Source: Bryobacteraceae bacterium (GTDB lineage Bacteria; Acidobacteriota; Terriglobia; Bryobacterales; Bryobacteraceae). From it: DNA of 64,000 nt. The notes beneath the pieces were generated by a model that was not told where the DNA came from, ran no database searches, and was given only the letters and a program-made list of their open reading frames with translations. The position numbers and the translations under genes were made by a program. Positions 1 through 8,919 of this stretch are shown here, one piece after another. Position 1 is the stretch's first letter; every line of letters begins with the position of its first letter. The stretch spans positions 62,001 to 126,000 of the forward strand of contig JAHCHE010000025.1 in the NCBI GenBank assembly GCA_026129905.1, written 5' to 3'.

Positions 1-189
1 GCCGGTTGCGGGTTTGAAGACGTCGTCAAGTGTACCTGCCATCTGCGCGACATCGATGACTTCGAAGCATTCAACGCCGTTTATGCAAGTTTCTTTACCG
101 GCGTTCGGCCGGCCCGGACGACCGTGCAGTCCGTGCTTTGGGGAACAATTAAGGTGGAAATCGACGCTATCGCCCGTCTTCGCGCTTGA
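1..189 (+). CDS. Rid-family (RidA/YjgF) protein, C-terminal part, cut by the window edge
   Basis: Frame 1 is open from the first base and ends at a TGA at 187-189, giving the last 62 residues of a protein. It reads VKCTCHLRDIDDFEAFNAVY, then PARTTVQ and KVEIDAIA, which is the usual C-terminal half of Rid proteins. The Arg in PART corresponds to the conserved Arg that binds the substrate carboxylate. Characterised Rid proteins hydrolyse reactive enamine/imine intermediates from PLP enzymes in the cytoplasm. The next gene starts 19 bases downstream on the same strand, so the two may be cotranscribed. The N-terminal half lies outside the window, so the subfamily cannot be assigned. Confidence 0.8.
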   Translation, partial: AGCGFEDVVKCTCHLRDIDDFEAFNAVYASFFTGVRPARTTVQSVLWGTIKVEIDAIARLRA

Positions 190-208
190 AAATGGAAGGG
201 ATTCCAAG

Positions 209-1210
209 ATGAAAACGCCGCGTGGAACCAGGCCGAACGCCAGGATTGACGTCGCGACAATCCCGGCGGGCATCGTTGGTCTTGGACTCATGGGACGGAG
301 CATCGCCACCTGCCTGCTCGCCTCGGGTCACCCGGTCGTCGCGATCACCAGCACGCCCGCAAAGATCCAGGCCGCCAGGCGACACGTGCTTGCGCTGCTG
401 AAGGAACTGCAGAAGGAAGGCCTCCTCAAAGAGGACCCTCGCCGGGTTCTCGATCGCTTGACGGTTTCCTCCGGCTACGCCGCCCTTGCCGGCGCCGGCA
501 TCGTTGTCGAGTCGATCATCGAGAGCGTGGAAGCCAAGAAAAAGGTCATCCGCGCCGTCGAAGAGGTTGTCTCCCCCGACGCGTTGCTCGGCTCAAACAC
601 GTCCGCCATTCCCGTCACCATCCTTCAGGATGGCGCGCTTCACCCGGAGCGCATCCTCGGCCTGCACTGGGCGGAACCGGCCCATGTCACGCGCTTCATG
701 GAGATCATCTGCGGCAATCAGACCCTTCCGGAGCGCGCCGAACGCGCAATGGCGCTGGCGGCGCGCTGGGGCAAGGAGCCGTCTCTGCTGCGCCGCGACA
801 TCCGCGGATTTATCACCAACCGCTGCATGTACGCGCTACTTCGCGAAGCGTTTCACCTGGTGGACTCGGGCTACGCGACCGTCGAGGATGTCGACCGTTC
901 GCTCCGCAATGACTTTGGCTACTGGATCCTGTTCGCCGGCGTTTTCCGGTTCATGGACCTTACCGGAATCCCGGCATACGCCGCCGTCATGAAGGACTTG
1001 AACCCGGAACTCAACAACTCCTCCGAAGTTCCGGCATTAATGAGGAAAGTGGTCGACTCCGGCGCTCGCGGCGTCTCCAACGCGAAAGGTTTCTACAGCT
1101 ACACGCCGGCGCAAGCCAGACGCTGGGAAAAGCTGTTCCTGACATTCACCTACGAGGTTCGCGCGCTCGCGCAAAAGTATCCCGCCGACATCGGCAACCG
1201 GAAACGATAG
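209..1210 (+). CDS. 3-hydroxyacyl-CoA dehydrogenase family protein
   Basis: A 333-residue protein from the ATG at 209. An upstream in-frame ATG would run through the preceding Rid gene and is rejected. The N-terminal Rossmann motif GIVGLGLMG lies near residue 22. VVESIIESVEAKK, GSNTSAIP and GLHWAEPAHVTRFMEI follow, the last supplying the catalytic His and Glu of the family. The C-terminal dimerisation domain carries RGFITNR and ends with KGFYSY. The family oxidises 3-hydroxyacyl-CoA to 3-ketoacyl-CoA with NAD in beta-oxidation or related pathways. No thiolase or enoyl-CoA hydratase gene is nearby, so the substrate is open; a 3-hydroxybutyryl-CoA or other hydroxy-acid substrate is equally possible. 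Confidence 0.85.
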   Translation: MKTPRGTRPNARIDVATIPAGIVGLGLMGRSIATCLLASGHPVVAITSTPAKIQAARRHVLALLKELQKEGLLKEDPRRVLDRLTVSSGYAALAGAGIVVESIIESVEAKKKVIRAVEEVVSPDALLGSNTSAIPVTILQDGALHPERILGLHWAEPAHVTRFMEIICGNQTLPERAERAMALAARWGKEPSLLRRDIRGFITNRCMYALLREAFHLVDSGYATVEDVDRSLRNDFGYWILFAGVFRFMDLTGIPAYAAVMKDLNPELNNSSEVPALMRKVVDSGARGVSNAKGFYSYTPAQARRWEKLFLTFTYEVRALAQKYPADIGNRKR

Positions 1211-1246
1211 CGCCTCAGAACCGCTGCTGATAGCGCGAACTGACCA

Positions 1247-1801
1247 TCAGGTCCTCGAGGAAAACATCTTGATGAGACGCTCGGCCAGTTCGACGGGATA
1301 CGGAGCGGGGTGGCCGTCGTGAGTGGATGCGCCGCGTGGGTCGGCCCATATCGAACGGAACCATGTCTTCATTTCTTCCTTCGTCAGCATCGACAGCGCC
1401 TTCTGGAGCGGCGGCGTGGTCCGATATTCGCCGCCCTTCCGCAGGAAGAGGATGTACTCGACGTCGTTCTTGATGATCACGCCTGGCTGGTATGGCTTCC
1501 CGTAGAAGCCGGCGCCGTTCCCTTCCGCCTCGGTCACGCCATTGGCAATCTTGTTCCAGAGAATCGGTTGCAGGCAGTCCAGGCCGAGTTTGCGTGCGCG
1601 GACCTGGATATCCGAGTGCAGAGGCACAAGGTGATGGCGGCCGCCGCACTTTCTGGGAATACAAACGGCGCCAACGACGCAGCAGATTCGCCCCCCGCCC
1701 ACAAGGACGCGGCGGCATTCCAGCCAGACGCGCTCCAGCTCCGAAAGGAAGTGCTGGTAGTCCGCCGGATTATCGCCGGCCACGAGACCGAACCGGTCTC
1801 T
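1247..1801 (-). pseudogene. Relic of a site-specific adenine DNA methyltransferase, truncated at both ends
   Basis: The frame from 1801 to 1247 reads FGLVAGDNPADYQHFLSELE, RVLVGGGRICCVVG, LHSDIQVRARKLG, ILWNKIANGVTEAEGNGAG and HPAPYPVELAERLIKMFS. This is the middle of an N6-adenine methylase of the type that accompanies restriction systems. A TAA at 1802-1804 cuts the frame before the N-terminal DPPY-type catalytic motif. At the other end it stops right after IKMFS, exactly where family members continue into the SAM-binding DPFxGTG motif. Both catalytic elements are missing, so the protein cannot be an active methylase. No restriction endonuclease gene lies beside it. It sits between a dehydrogenase and a DinB gene, in AT-richer sequence at its 5' side. 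Confidence 0.75.
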
Positions 1802-1857
1802 TTAAATAGAAAATAACTCCATTTAATTGAGGGGGACGCCGACGCGCTTTGCCGCCG

Positions 1858-2388
1858 CTACGGCGTCGTTTCCGAGTGTGGAGCGGCGCCGCTGGCCAGG
1901 TGGCGGTAGAAGCCGAGATCTTCTCCCGTGAGCTGCTTCGTGGCGAACAGGATCTGTCCGGCGTGCTGCGCGAAGTGCTCTACCACGTGGTAGATGGCTT
2001 CCAGAATGGTGAGGCTGTAATTCTGAATCACCACGGTCTCCGTCAGCCGTTCGGGCGCCAGGCCTTCGATGATTGCCGCGGCCTCCGCCGCCACCCCTTC
2101 CAGACGCTCTCGCAATTCCGCCGGCTGGATGTCGCCGCGCGCCCGGAACTCCCGGTCCCGAACCCGCACGTCGGGCCTGCCCGCCACGCCGGTCCCGATC
2201 CACTGCCGTACGTTCCCGCACAGGTGCAGCGTCAGGTTCCCGACCGCGTTCTCGCTCTCCCCGCCCCGCGCCCAGACCTGCTCGTAGCTCAACCGGTCCA
2301 GGCACGCGGCGATGCGCCCGCTCAATTGCTTCAACTTCGCCGCCGAGTAGGCGAGGAAGATCCGCTCCGCATCGCCGTCCGTCGTCAC
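1858..2388 (-). CDS. DinB-like four-helix protein (DUF1572-type)
   Basis: A 176-residue protein. The GTG start at 2388 overlaps the TGA of the upstream yrdC-like gene as GTGA, which argues for translational coupling; longer readings run into that gene in another frame. The protein is mostly helical, with LTLHLCGNVRQWIGTG near residue 45 and YSLTILEAIYHVVEHFAQHAGQ near residue 125. These are the two helices where DinB-fold proteins place metal-binding histidines. DinB/YfiT proteins are metal-binding four-helix bundles, and some are thiol S-transferases that use bacillithiol or mycothiol. The function here is not known. It closes the mutM-metH-like-yrdC run. Confidence 0.75.
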   Translation of the reverse strand: MTTDGDAERIFLAYSAAKLKQLSGRIAACLDRLSYEQVWARGGESENAVGNLTLHLCGNVRQWIGTGVAGRPDVRVRDREFRARGDIQPAELRERLEGVAAEAAAIIEGLAPERLTETVVIQNYSLTILEAIYHVVEHFAQHAGQILFATKQLTGEDLGFYRHLASGAAPHSETTP

Positions 2389-3023
2389 GATCCCTTCAGG
2401 CACTCCGCGATCTCCTTTTCCGGCACCGCCCCCTCCCGGATCACGCGCCAGTACGGCTCCGTCACGTCCACCGTCGTCGCGCCGCCGCCCACGCACAGCC
2501 CTCCGTCCAACACCAGGTCCACGCGCCCGTCCATCACGCCGAAAACCTCGATCCCGCTCCGGCACGTCGGATGGCCCGAGATGTTCGCACTCGTGCAGAT
2601 CAGCGGCTGATCCAGCTTCTCCAGCAGCGCGTTCAACAGCCGCGATTTCGACTGGCGCAGCGCCAGCCGCCCCGTGTTCCCCGTCACCTTCAACGGCACC
2701 CGCGCCGACGCCGGCACGATCAGCGTCAGCGGTCCGGGCCAGTATCGCCGCGCCAGTATGTAGAACCGGGCCGACAGTTCCGCCGCCAGGTCCTCCGCCA
2801 TCAGCAGGTCGCTGACCAGCAGGGGCAGCGACCGCTGCGGTTCTCGCCCCTTGGCCGTGAATACCTTGGCCACTGCGTGCAAATTCAGCGGATCGGCCAC
2901 CAGCGCGTACAGAGCGTCCGTCGGAACCGCGATCACCTTTCCCCGTAAGATGGCCGCGCCGGCGCGTTCGATCGCCTCCGGAGAGGGATTCTCCACATCC
3001 ACTTCGATGAGATCAGTTGCCAA
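2385..3023 (-). CDS. Sua5/YciO/YrdC family protein, probable L-threonylcarbamoyladenylate synthase
   Basis: A 212-residue single-domain protein of YrdC length. It shows the N-terminal PTDALYALVADP signature, KGREPQRSLPLLVSD with the KxR basic motif that binds ATP and bicarbonate, YWPGPLTLIVPAS, LALRQSKS and CTSANISGHP. TsaC/Sua5 enzymes make threonylcarbamoyl-AMP from threonine, bicarbonate and ATP for the t6A modification of ANN-decoding tRNAs. The YciO branch is not proven to do this. The substitution of PTDALYAL for the commoner PTETVYGL leaves the assignment between TsaC and YciO slightly open. Expression is probably coupled to the DinB gene through the 4-base overlap. Confidence 0.85.
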   Translation of the reverse strand: MATDLIEVDVENPSPEAIERAGAAILRGKVIAVPTDALYALVADPLNLHAVAKVFTAKGREPQRSLPLLVSDLLMAEDLAAELSARFYILARRYWPGPLTLIVPASARVPLKVTGNTGRLALRQSKSRLLNALLEKLDQPLICTSANISGHPTCRSGIEVFGVMDGRVDLVLDGGLCVGGGATTVDVTEPYWRVIREGAVPEKEIAECLKGS

Positions 3024-3104
3024 GGCGTCTCCAGCAAACGTGCATGAACGGTTTTCCCATCGCCGCGCCGGGCCGGGAGCGCCCCGCGCCGCTAAGCGCC
3101 TATT

Positions 3105-4973
3105 CTATCTGGGTCCGATCGCCTCGGCGACATCAATCGCCATCTGGTAACGCCCGAACGGCGCGCTGAGTTGGACGCCTTGCACCATCGGCCGGACCTG
3201 TCGCACCATCTCCCGGGCGATTTCGACGCCCTCCAGCCTCGCCAATTCCGCGTTCTCCGCGCGCCGCATCCGCTCCATGAAATGCGCCGGCACCGGCACG
3301 CGCAGTTCGTTTACCATGAACTCCGCATTCCGGTAGCTTGTCAGCGGCCAGATGCCCGCGATGACGGGGATTCGCAGGCGCTCCACCTGCTTGACGAAGT
3401 CCTCGATCAGCGCCAGGTCGAAGACCGGCTGTGTCACGATATACTCCGCGCCCGCCTGCGCCTTCCAGTCCAGCCTCCGCAGCTCTTCCTCCATGTTCAA
3501 CGCGCCCGGATTGGCCCCAACGCCGATCAGCAGCGCCGTCTGCGAGCCCATCGGGTTGCCCCCGATGTCGAGCCCATGGTTCAGGTTGTTCACGATGTTG
3601 GTCAGGCCGATGGCATCCACGTCGAACACCGCCGTGGCGTCCGGATAGGAACCCATTCGCGGCGGATCACCCGTGATGCAGATCAGGTTCCTGATCCCCA
3701 GCGTGTACGCTCCCAGCAGCTCCGACTGGATGCCGAGGATGTTGCGGTCGCGGCAGCAGAAGTGCAACACCGGTTCGATCCCCGCCTGCTGCCGGATCAG
3801 GTAGCAGGTCACCTGAGCGCTCATCCGCGCGCTCGCCCGCGGCCCGTCCGGCACGTTGATGCAGTCGATGCCGCGCTCGGCGCACAGCTTCGCCCCCGCG
3901 ATCTCCTTCGCCGCGTCTACTCCGCGCGGCGGCAGAATCTCGACGAACGCGACGAACGTTCCCGCCGCCAGTTTGGCCCCTAACGCCGACTTCTCGGCGA
4001 CCGGAACCTTCTCCAGCGCCTTTGCTTTAGCCGCTGGTTCCTCAACTTTTACCTGAATGTCGCGGTGCGCCGGCTGGAGCGATCGCACCTCCGACCGGAT
4101 CTGCTTGATGTGCTCCGGCGTCGTCCCGCAGCACCCCCCGACGATCTTCACCCCGGCCCACAGAAACCGCCGCGCGTACTGCGAGACGTATTCCGGCGAC
4201 CCGAAGTAGATGTTCCGCCCTTCCACTCGCACCGGGTGCCCCGCGTTCGGCATCGCGCTCAGCGGCTTGCTCGAAAACTTCACCATCTTCTCGACGGTTT
4301 CGAGCATAATCTTCGGACCAACCGAACAGTTGCACCCGATGACGTCGACCGGCCATTCTTCCAGCGCCCGGGTGAACGTCTCCGTGTTCGTGCCGTCGCG
4401 CAGATTGCCGAAATCGTCGATGGTCACCTGCGCCACGATCACCATGTCCGGACCGGCCGCCTCTCGCGCCCCGTGGATGGCCTCGCGCAGCTCTCCCAGG
4501 TCGGAAAACGTCTCCAGCACCAGAAGATCGACGCCCGCCTCCACCAACGCCTCCGCCTGTTCGCGAAACACGGCCCGCGCTTCCCCGTACGAGATCGAGC
4601 CCAGCGGCTCCACCAACGCCCCGAGCGGACCGATGGCCCCCGCGACGAACGTCGAATCCAGCGCCGCTTCCCGCGCCAGCCGCACGCCCGCTTCGTTGAT
4701 TGCCCGCAGCTTGTCCGCCAGCCCGAAACCAGAGAGCCGGAGCCGGTTTGCGCCGTACGTGTTCGTCTCCAGGATCTCCGCGCCGGCTTTGACGTACTCG
4801 GCGTGGATCTCCCGCACCAGTGGACCTTGGGAAAGGTTGAGTTCGTCGTACGACCGGTTGATGAACACCCCTTTGCTGTACAGCATCGTGCCCATCGCCC
4901 CGTCGGCGACGAGCGAGCGGCGTTCAAGCGACTCTCGAAATTCCTTGGCGCGGGACTGGGTGGCGACGGACAT
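3105..4973 (-). CDS. Bifunctional homocysteine S-methyltransferase / 5,10-methylenetetrahydrofolate reductase
   Basis: A 622-residue fusion from the ATG at 4973 (MSVATQSRAKEF). Residues 1-300 are a homocysteine methyltransferase domain: LVADGAMGTMLYSKGV, the first zinc cysteine in VIGCNCSVGP, and the last two in VGGCCGTTPEH. Residues 330-620 are a MetF-like TIM barrel with CRDRNILGIQSELLGA, LICITGDPPRMGSYPD and AGAEYIVTQPVFD. Known fusions of this kind reduce methylene-THF to methyl-THF and methylate homocysteine, supporting methionine and SAM supply. The methyl donor of the N-terminal half (methyl-THF, S-methylmethionine or other) cannot be read from sequence. mutM ends only 5 bases upstream, so the genes are probably in one operon. 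Confidence 0.9.
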   Translation of the reverse strand: MSVATQSRAKEFRESLERRSLVADGAMGTMLYSKGVFINRSYDELNLSQGPLVREIHAEYVKAGAEILETNTYGANRLRLSGFGLADKLRAINEAGVRLAREAALDSTFVAGAIGPLGALVEPLGSISYGEARAVFREQAEALVEAGVDLLVLETFSDLGELREAIHGAREAAGPDMVIVAQVTIDDFGNLRDGTNTETFTRALEEWPVDVIGCNCSVGPKIMLETVEKMVKFSSKPLSAMPNAGHPVRVEGRNIYFGSPEYVSQYARRFLWAGVKIVGGCCGTTPEHIKQIRSEVRSLQPAHRDIQVKVEEPAAKAKALEKVPVAEKSALGAKLAAGTFVAFVEILPPRGVDAAKEIAGAKLCAERGIDCINVPDGPRASARMSAQVTCYLIRQQAGIEPVLHFCCRDRNILGIQSELLGAYTLGIRNLICITGDPPRMGSYPDATAVFDVDAIGLTNIVNNLNHGLDIGGNPMGSQTALLIGVGANPGALNMEEELRRLDWKAQAGAEYIVTQPVFDLALIEDFVKQVERLRIPVIAGIWPLTSYRNAEFMVNELRVPVPAHFMERMRRAENAELARLEGVEIAREMVRQVRPMVQGVQLSAPFGRYQMAIDVAEAIGPR

Positions 4974-4978
4974 GGCAT

Positions 4979-5770
4979 TCACCTCTGGCACCCGGGACAG
5001 TAATAGGTGGAGCGGCCGGCCTGAACAATGCGTTTTACCAGCCGCCCGCAAGCAGGGCACGGCTCGCCCTCACGGCCATACACTCCAAGCGGAAACGTCT
5101 CGCTTGCTTCGAAGCGACCGGGTCCAGAGTAGGCGTTACAGGCCGATTGTACCGCATCGTTCAAAACCCCGACAATCGCCGCCCGCACCGCGTCGATCTT
5201 CCGCCGGCTTACTCGGTTCATTGGCCGACGGGGATGAACCCGCGCCCGGTGCAGGACCTCCGCCGCGTAGATATTGCCCAGCCCCGCCACCCGCGTTTGA
5301 TCCATCAGGAACAGCTTGGCCGGCGCCCGCGACCGCCCCGCCAGCGCGGCGAACGCTTCCAAGGTGAAGGCTTCCGAAAGCGGTTCGATTCCGGCGTCAT
5401 CCCGCAGCCGGCGCAAGTCGTCCGGCGCCAGCAGGTCCACCACGCCCAACGCCCGCGAGTCGTCGAGGATCAGGGCCCGTCCCCCGTCGAGCGCGAACCA
5501 CGCTCGCGTCGCCTCAGGGCGCAGCCGAAGGTCGGGGATGACGTAAAGGTTTCCCGTCATCCGCAGGTGGACGCGCACGGCCGACCCGGAATCCAGAACC
5601 AGCAGGATGTTCTTGCCGAGCCGTTCCACCGCGGCGATGGCCCGTCCCCGAACCGCCCGTTCCAGCGCCGGACTTCGCTTGCGCAGCAGCCGGGCCGAGA
5701 CGATACGCGCCCCGGCAACGTCCCGCCGGAGCTTTCGGCACACCGCTTCCACTTCGGGCAGTTCAGGCAT
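4979..5770 (-). CDS. mutM: Formamidopyrimidine-DNA glycosylase
   Basis: A 263-residue protein. The start at 5770 is set by PELPEVEAVCRKLRRD, because the catalytic N-terminal proline (Pro2) and Glu3 must follow the initiator Met. GKNILLVL near residue 57 carries the conserved Lys, VHLRMTGNLYVIP follows, and GLGNIYAAEVLHRARVHP is the helix-two-turn-helix. The C-terminal zinc finger is intact as CPACGRLV then RSTYYCPGC. MutM removes oxidised purines such as 8-oxoguanine and nicks the strand by beta/delta elimination. It is divergent from the deoxyribosyltransferase-like gene, with a 76-base gap that must hold both promoters, and it heads the minus-strand run down to the DinB gene. Confidence 0.95.
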   Translation of the reverse strand: MPELPEVEAVCRKLRRDVAGARIVSARLLRKRSPALERAVRGRAIAAVERLGKNILLVLDSGSAVRVHLRMTGNLYVIPDLRLRPEATRAWFALDGGRALILDDSRALGVVDLLAPDDLRRLRDDAGIEPLSEAFTLEAFAALAGRSRAPAKLFLMDQTRVAGLGNIYAAEVLHRARVHPRRPMNRVSRRKIDAVRAAIVGVLNDAVQSACNAYSGPGRFEASETFPLGVYGREGEPCPACGRLVKRIVQAGRSTYYCPGCQR

Positions 5771-5846
5771 AGGATGAAGGCGCCGGCGTCTCCACCACCT
5801 TACAACGCCCGATCGAGCCTGTTTTGCCGACAATGGTTGATGACCG

Positions 5847-6341
5847 ATGGATGCAAAGACGCCCAAAGCCTACATTGCCTCTGCCCTGGGCTTTTCCGAA
5901 CTCGGCCGGAGCGCGTACTACGCCGCGCTGGTTCCCGCGATTGAGCGAGCCGGTTACCAGGTCCTCGATCCCTGGCGGCTGACCGCTCCGGCCGTGCTCG
6001 GGAAAGCCCGCGCGGCGCCGGAGGGCCCTTCCCGTCGGCGCGCTTTCCGCAAAGTGAACGCCGTCATCGGCGGCAACAACCGCCGTGCCATTGAAGCCTG
6101 CGATGTGCTGGTGGCCATCCTCGATGGTCCGGATGTTGACAGCGGGACCGCCGCCGAAATCGGCTACGCCGCCGGCATCGGCAAGCGCATCGTCGCCTAC
6201 CGGAACGACTTCCGGTTGAGCGCGGACAACGAAGGCGCCGCGGTCAACCTTCAGGTCGAGTACTTCATTCGTCAATCGGGGGGCCGCATCGCGCCGGACC
6301 TGCTGGCACTCGAACGCGCCTTACGGGCGCTCAGGCGCTGA
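5847..6341 (+). CDS. Nucleoside 2-deoxyribosyltransferase-like protein
   Basis: A 164-residue protein, the usual length of the family. The N-terminal KAYIASALGFSELGR and the motif DGPDVDSGTAAEIGYAAGIG match the active-site region, with Glu104 in the position of the catalytic nucleophile and Asp96/Asp98 before it. These enzymes swap or hydrolyse the base of 2'-deoxyribonucleosides in salvage or nucleotide sanitation. The C-terminal VNLQVEYFIRQSGG is also family-like. A hydrolase of modified deoxynucleotides (DNPH1-like) is an alternative that cannot be excluded. Its last 21 bases overlap the 3' end of the convergent histidine kinase gene. Confidence 0.8.
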   Translation: MDAKTPKAYIASALGFSELGRSAYYAALVPAIERAGYQVLDPWRLTAPAVLGKARAAPEGPSRRRAFRKVNAVIGGNNRRAIEACDVLVAILDGPDVDSGTAAEIGYAAGIGKRIVAYRNDFRLSADNEGAAVNLQVEYFIRQSGGRIAPDLLALERALRALRR

Positions 6342-8909
6342 GAACTCTGCCGCGCCTCCGCGTGCGTCCGGCGCTCGGGGGACGGAAAAACAAAAAGTCG
6401 ATCCGCTGCCCACCGCCGAATGCTCCAGCCAGATCTGGCCGCCGTACTGCTCAATGATTCGCTGGCAGATCGATAGCCCGATGCCGCTGCCCGGATACCG
6501 TTCGTTGCTGTGGAGCCGCTTGAACAAGCCAAAGATCTGCTCGGCGAATTCCGGCTCGATTCCGATGCCGTTGTCCGCCACCGAGAAGACGTACCAGCCG
6601 CCGCGCTCTTCGGCCGAGACCGTGACGCGAGGCGCCTCGTCCCCCCGGTACTTGATGGCGTTGCTGATCAGGTTTTGAAAGATCTGGGCAAGCCGGTTCG
6701 CGTGGATCGCTACAGCCGGCAATTCCGCGGCCGCCACAGTCGCGCCCGTTTCTTCGATCGGCGCGCGCAGGTTTTGCAGCGCCTCCCCCAACACGAGTCC
6801 CGCGTCCACGGACGGAACAGGGCCCGCCTCGTGTTTCGTCGCCCGCGTATAGGTGAGCAAGTCCTCCAGGAGCGCACTCATGCGGCGCGAGGCGGTCATG
6901 ATGTTGCCCAGGAACAGGGCGTCGTCGCCCTCGAGCCGGTCGCGGCAACTCCGTTCGAGGAACTGCGCCGCGAGCGAGACCGTGCGCAGCGGTTCCTGCA
7001 GATCGTGGCTTGCCGAATAGGCGAAGACTTCCAGGTCGCGATTGGCGCGCCGCAGTTCTTCGTTGGATCGCTTCAGCTCCGACTGCGCGCTTTGGATCTG
7101 TTGGAACAGGCGCGCGTTGTCCATGGCGATGGCGGCTTGGGCGGCGATGCCGGCGACGATCGATTCGTGCGTCTCGCTGAACCTGCCCGGCTCGGAATGA
7201 GCGAAGTAAAGGCCTCCCAGCACTTCGCCCGACCGTCCCACGACAGGCGCGGCCAGGTAGCTGACTACCGGCAGGTGTCCCTCCGGCATGCCATAGTGCG
7301 GCGGATTCTTGCCGTAGCGGGGATCCTCGGTCACGTCGTGGCAGCGCACAATCGCTTCGCCCCGATACGTAGGCCCGAACAGTTCGGTATTCCGCGGCAT
7401 GGGGAAGCCGGCGAATGCCTCCCGTGGCGCGCCCGACAGCGTGTAGAGCATGTAGGACTCGCCCTTCTCGTTGACGACGTTGTGGAAGAGGGCGCCGAAA
7501 TCCGCGCCCACCAGCGCCGTCGCAATGTCGGTGACCTCCTGAACCAGTTTGTCCAAATCCAGTTGCGCCGCCAGCCGCGGCCCCACGCGGTTCAGCAGTT
7601 CGGCCGTTCGGCGAGCCTCTCGTTCCCGCGCGTGGAGCAACGCTCGCTCCTGCTCGGCCAGCTTTCGGCCGGTGATATCCCGAGCGATCTTCGACGCCCC
7701 GACGATCTGTCCGGTGGCATCGCGCACCGGCGAAATGGTTAGCTCGACATCAATGATCCGTCCGTCCTTCCGCTTCCGCCGCGTCTCGTAGTGGTCGACG
7801 CGCAGCCCTTGCCTGATCCGGTTGAGAATCTCCGGCATCTCGTTGAGGTGGTCGGGGGGCGCCAGCATCGCGATGGGACGGCCAAGGACTTCATCGCTCC
7901 GATAGCCGAGAATACGCTCGGCGCCTTTGTTCCAACTCGTGATTGCCCCGTTGAGGTCCTTGCTCACGATGGCGTCGTCGGAACTCTCGACGATCGCCGC
8001 CAGGTGCTGCGCGGCGAGCTCAAGCCTCTTGCGTTCCGTGATGTCGGTGCCGATTCCACAGACCCCGACCGGCGCCCCATCCGGTCCTCGGAGGGGAAAC
8101 TTGATCGAGATATAGGTGTGAACGCCGTCGTCGTGAGGCGCGCGCTCCTCGATGGACTGCGCCTTTCCGGCGGCGAGTACGGCCTGATCGTTCGCACGAA
8201 AATGATCCGCTATCTCCGCGGCAAACAAGTCGTAATCGGTCAGGCCGACGACCTCTTCCTTGCTGACGTGAAACAGTTCCTCAAAGCGCCGGTTAACGAG
8301 CAAATAGCGTCCCTGAACGTCCTTGAGAAAGATGATAGTGGCGGAGTTGTCGAGGATCGCCTGGAGTCGCTGTTCGCTGTCGAGCCGGGCGCGTTCAGCG
8401 CGTTTACGCTCGGTGGCGAGCGCGACGTGCGCGGCGATGGCCTGGGCCATCTCCAACTCGTCGGTGGAACAGGTGTACGGCTCGTCGTAATACAGCATGA
8501 ACTTCCCGATTACGCCGCCGTCGAGCGCGAGTGGAACAAACGCCAGCGCTCCAATGCCTTCCCGCCGCAGAATGCCGAGGTAGGGCGCGAGGCTGTCTTC
8601 CAACAGGACGTCGGGCACGACGATCGGCTGCGTATCCCTGGCGCCTCGCGACCAAGGCGAGTGGCCAGTAACCGCCGCCTGATACGTTTCGGAAAGTCCC
8701 CGCGACGCCTTGAACCGGATCATGCCGTCATCGTCGAACAGCAGAATCGCCGCGCGATTGGCGGACGTGGCATCCAGCAGACCGGCAAGCGCGGCGTCAT
8801 AGACGTTCTCCAGCGCGCCTGCCTGGCTCAACGAGGCGAGCAGTTGGTAAAGCGTACGAAGACGCCGAACTTCCGCCTCACGCTCCATGCCCAGTTGAGC
8901 GAGCGACAT
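6321..8909 (-). CDS. Soluble PAS/GAF sensor histidine kinase
   Basis: An 862-residue protein without membrane segments. Rough order: GAF 20-165, PAS 185-295, PAS 300-420 (ITSWNKGAERILGYRSDEVLG), GAF 440-600, a short coiled coil, then HisKA with the phospho-acceptor His in FAYSASHDLQEPLRT (bacteriophytochrome-like subclass). The HATPase domain has N box NLISNAIKYRG, G1 DNGIGIEPEFAEQIFGLFKR and G2 GSGIGLSICQRIIEQYGG. The ATG at 8909 lies 10 bases after the cofH stop, on the same strand, with no room for a promoter, so it is probably the last gene of the PPOX-cofG-cofH operon. No response regulator is encoded nearby. The ligands are unknown; GAF domains of this type can hold haem, flavin, bilin or small metabolites. 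Confidence 0.9.
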   Translation of the reverse strand: MSLAQLGMEREAEVRRLRTLYQLLASLSQAGALENVYDAALAGLLDATSANRAAILLFDDDGMIRFKASRGLSETYQAAVTGHSPWSRGARDTQPIVVPDVLLEDSLAPYLGILRREGIGALAFVPLALDGGVIGKFMLYYDEPYTCSTDELEMAQAIAAHVALATERKRAERARLDSEQRLQAILDNSATIIFLKDVQGRYLLVNRRFEELFHVSKEEVVGLTDYDLFAAEIADHFRANDQAVLAAGKAQSIEERAPHDDGVHTYISIKFPLRGPDGAPVGVCGIGTDITERKRLELAAQHLAAIVESSDDAIVSKDLNGAITSWNKGAERILGYRSDEVLGRPIAMLAPPDHLNEMPEILNRIRQGLRVDHYETRRKRKDGRIIDVELTISPVRDATGQIVGASKIARDITGRKLAEQERALLHAREREARRTAELLNRVGPRLAAQLDLDKLVQEVTDIATALVGADFGALFHNVVNEKGESYMLYTLSGAPREAFAGFPMPRNTELFGPTYRGEAIVRCHDVTEDPRYGKNPPHYGMPEGHLPVVSYLAAPVVGRSGEVLGGLYFAHSEPGRFSETHESIVAGIAAQAAIAMDNARLFQQIQSAQSELKRSNEELRRANRDLEVFAYSASHDLQEPLRTVSLAAQFLERSCRDRLEGDDALFLGNIMTASRRMSALLEDLLTYTRATKHEAGPVPSVDAGLVLGEALQNLRAPIEETGATVAAAELPAVAIHANRLAQIFQNLISNAIKYRGDEAPRVTVSAEERGGWYVFSVADNGIGIEPEFAEQIFGLFKRLHSNERYPGSGIGLSICQRIIEQYGGQIWLEHSAVGSGSTFCFSVPRAPDARGGAAEFSAPERP

Positions 8910-8919
8910 TGCTTTAATT

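Noticed and set aside
2073-2948. Long Arg/Pro-rich plus-strand frame over the DinB and YrdC genes
   Set aside because: It reads as repeated RRPR-type text with no domain, and two real genes lie on the minus strand.
4974-4978. Methionine-related riboswitch before the homocysteine methyltransferase fusion
   Set aside because: mutM ends 5 bases before the start, so there is no leader in which a riboswitch could lie.
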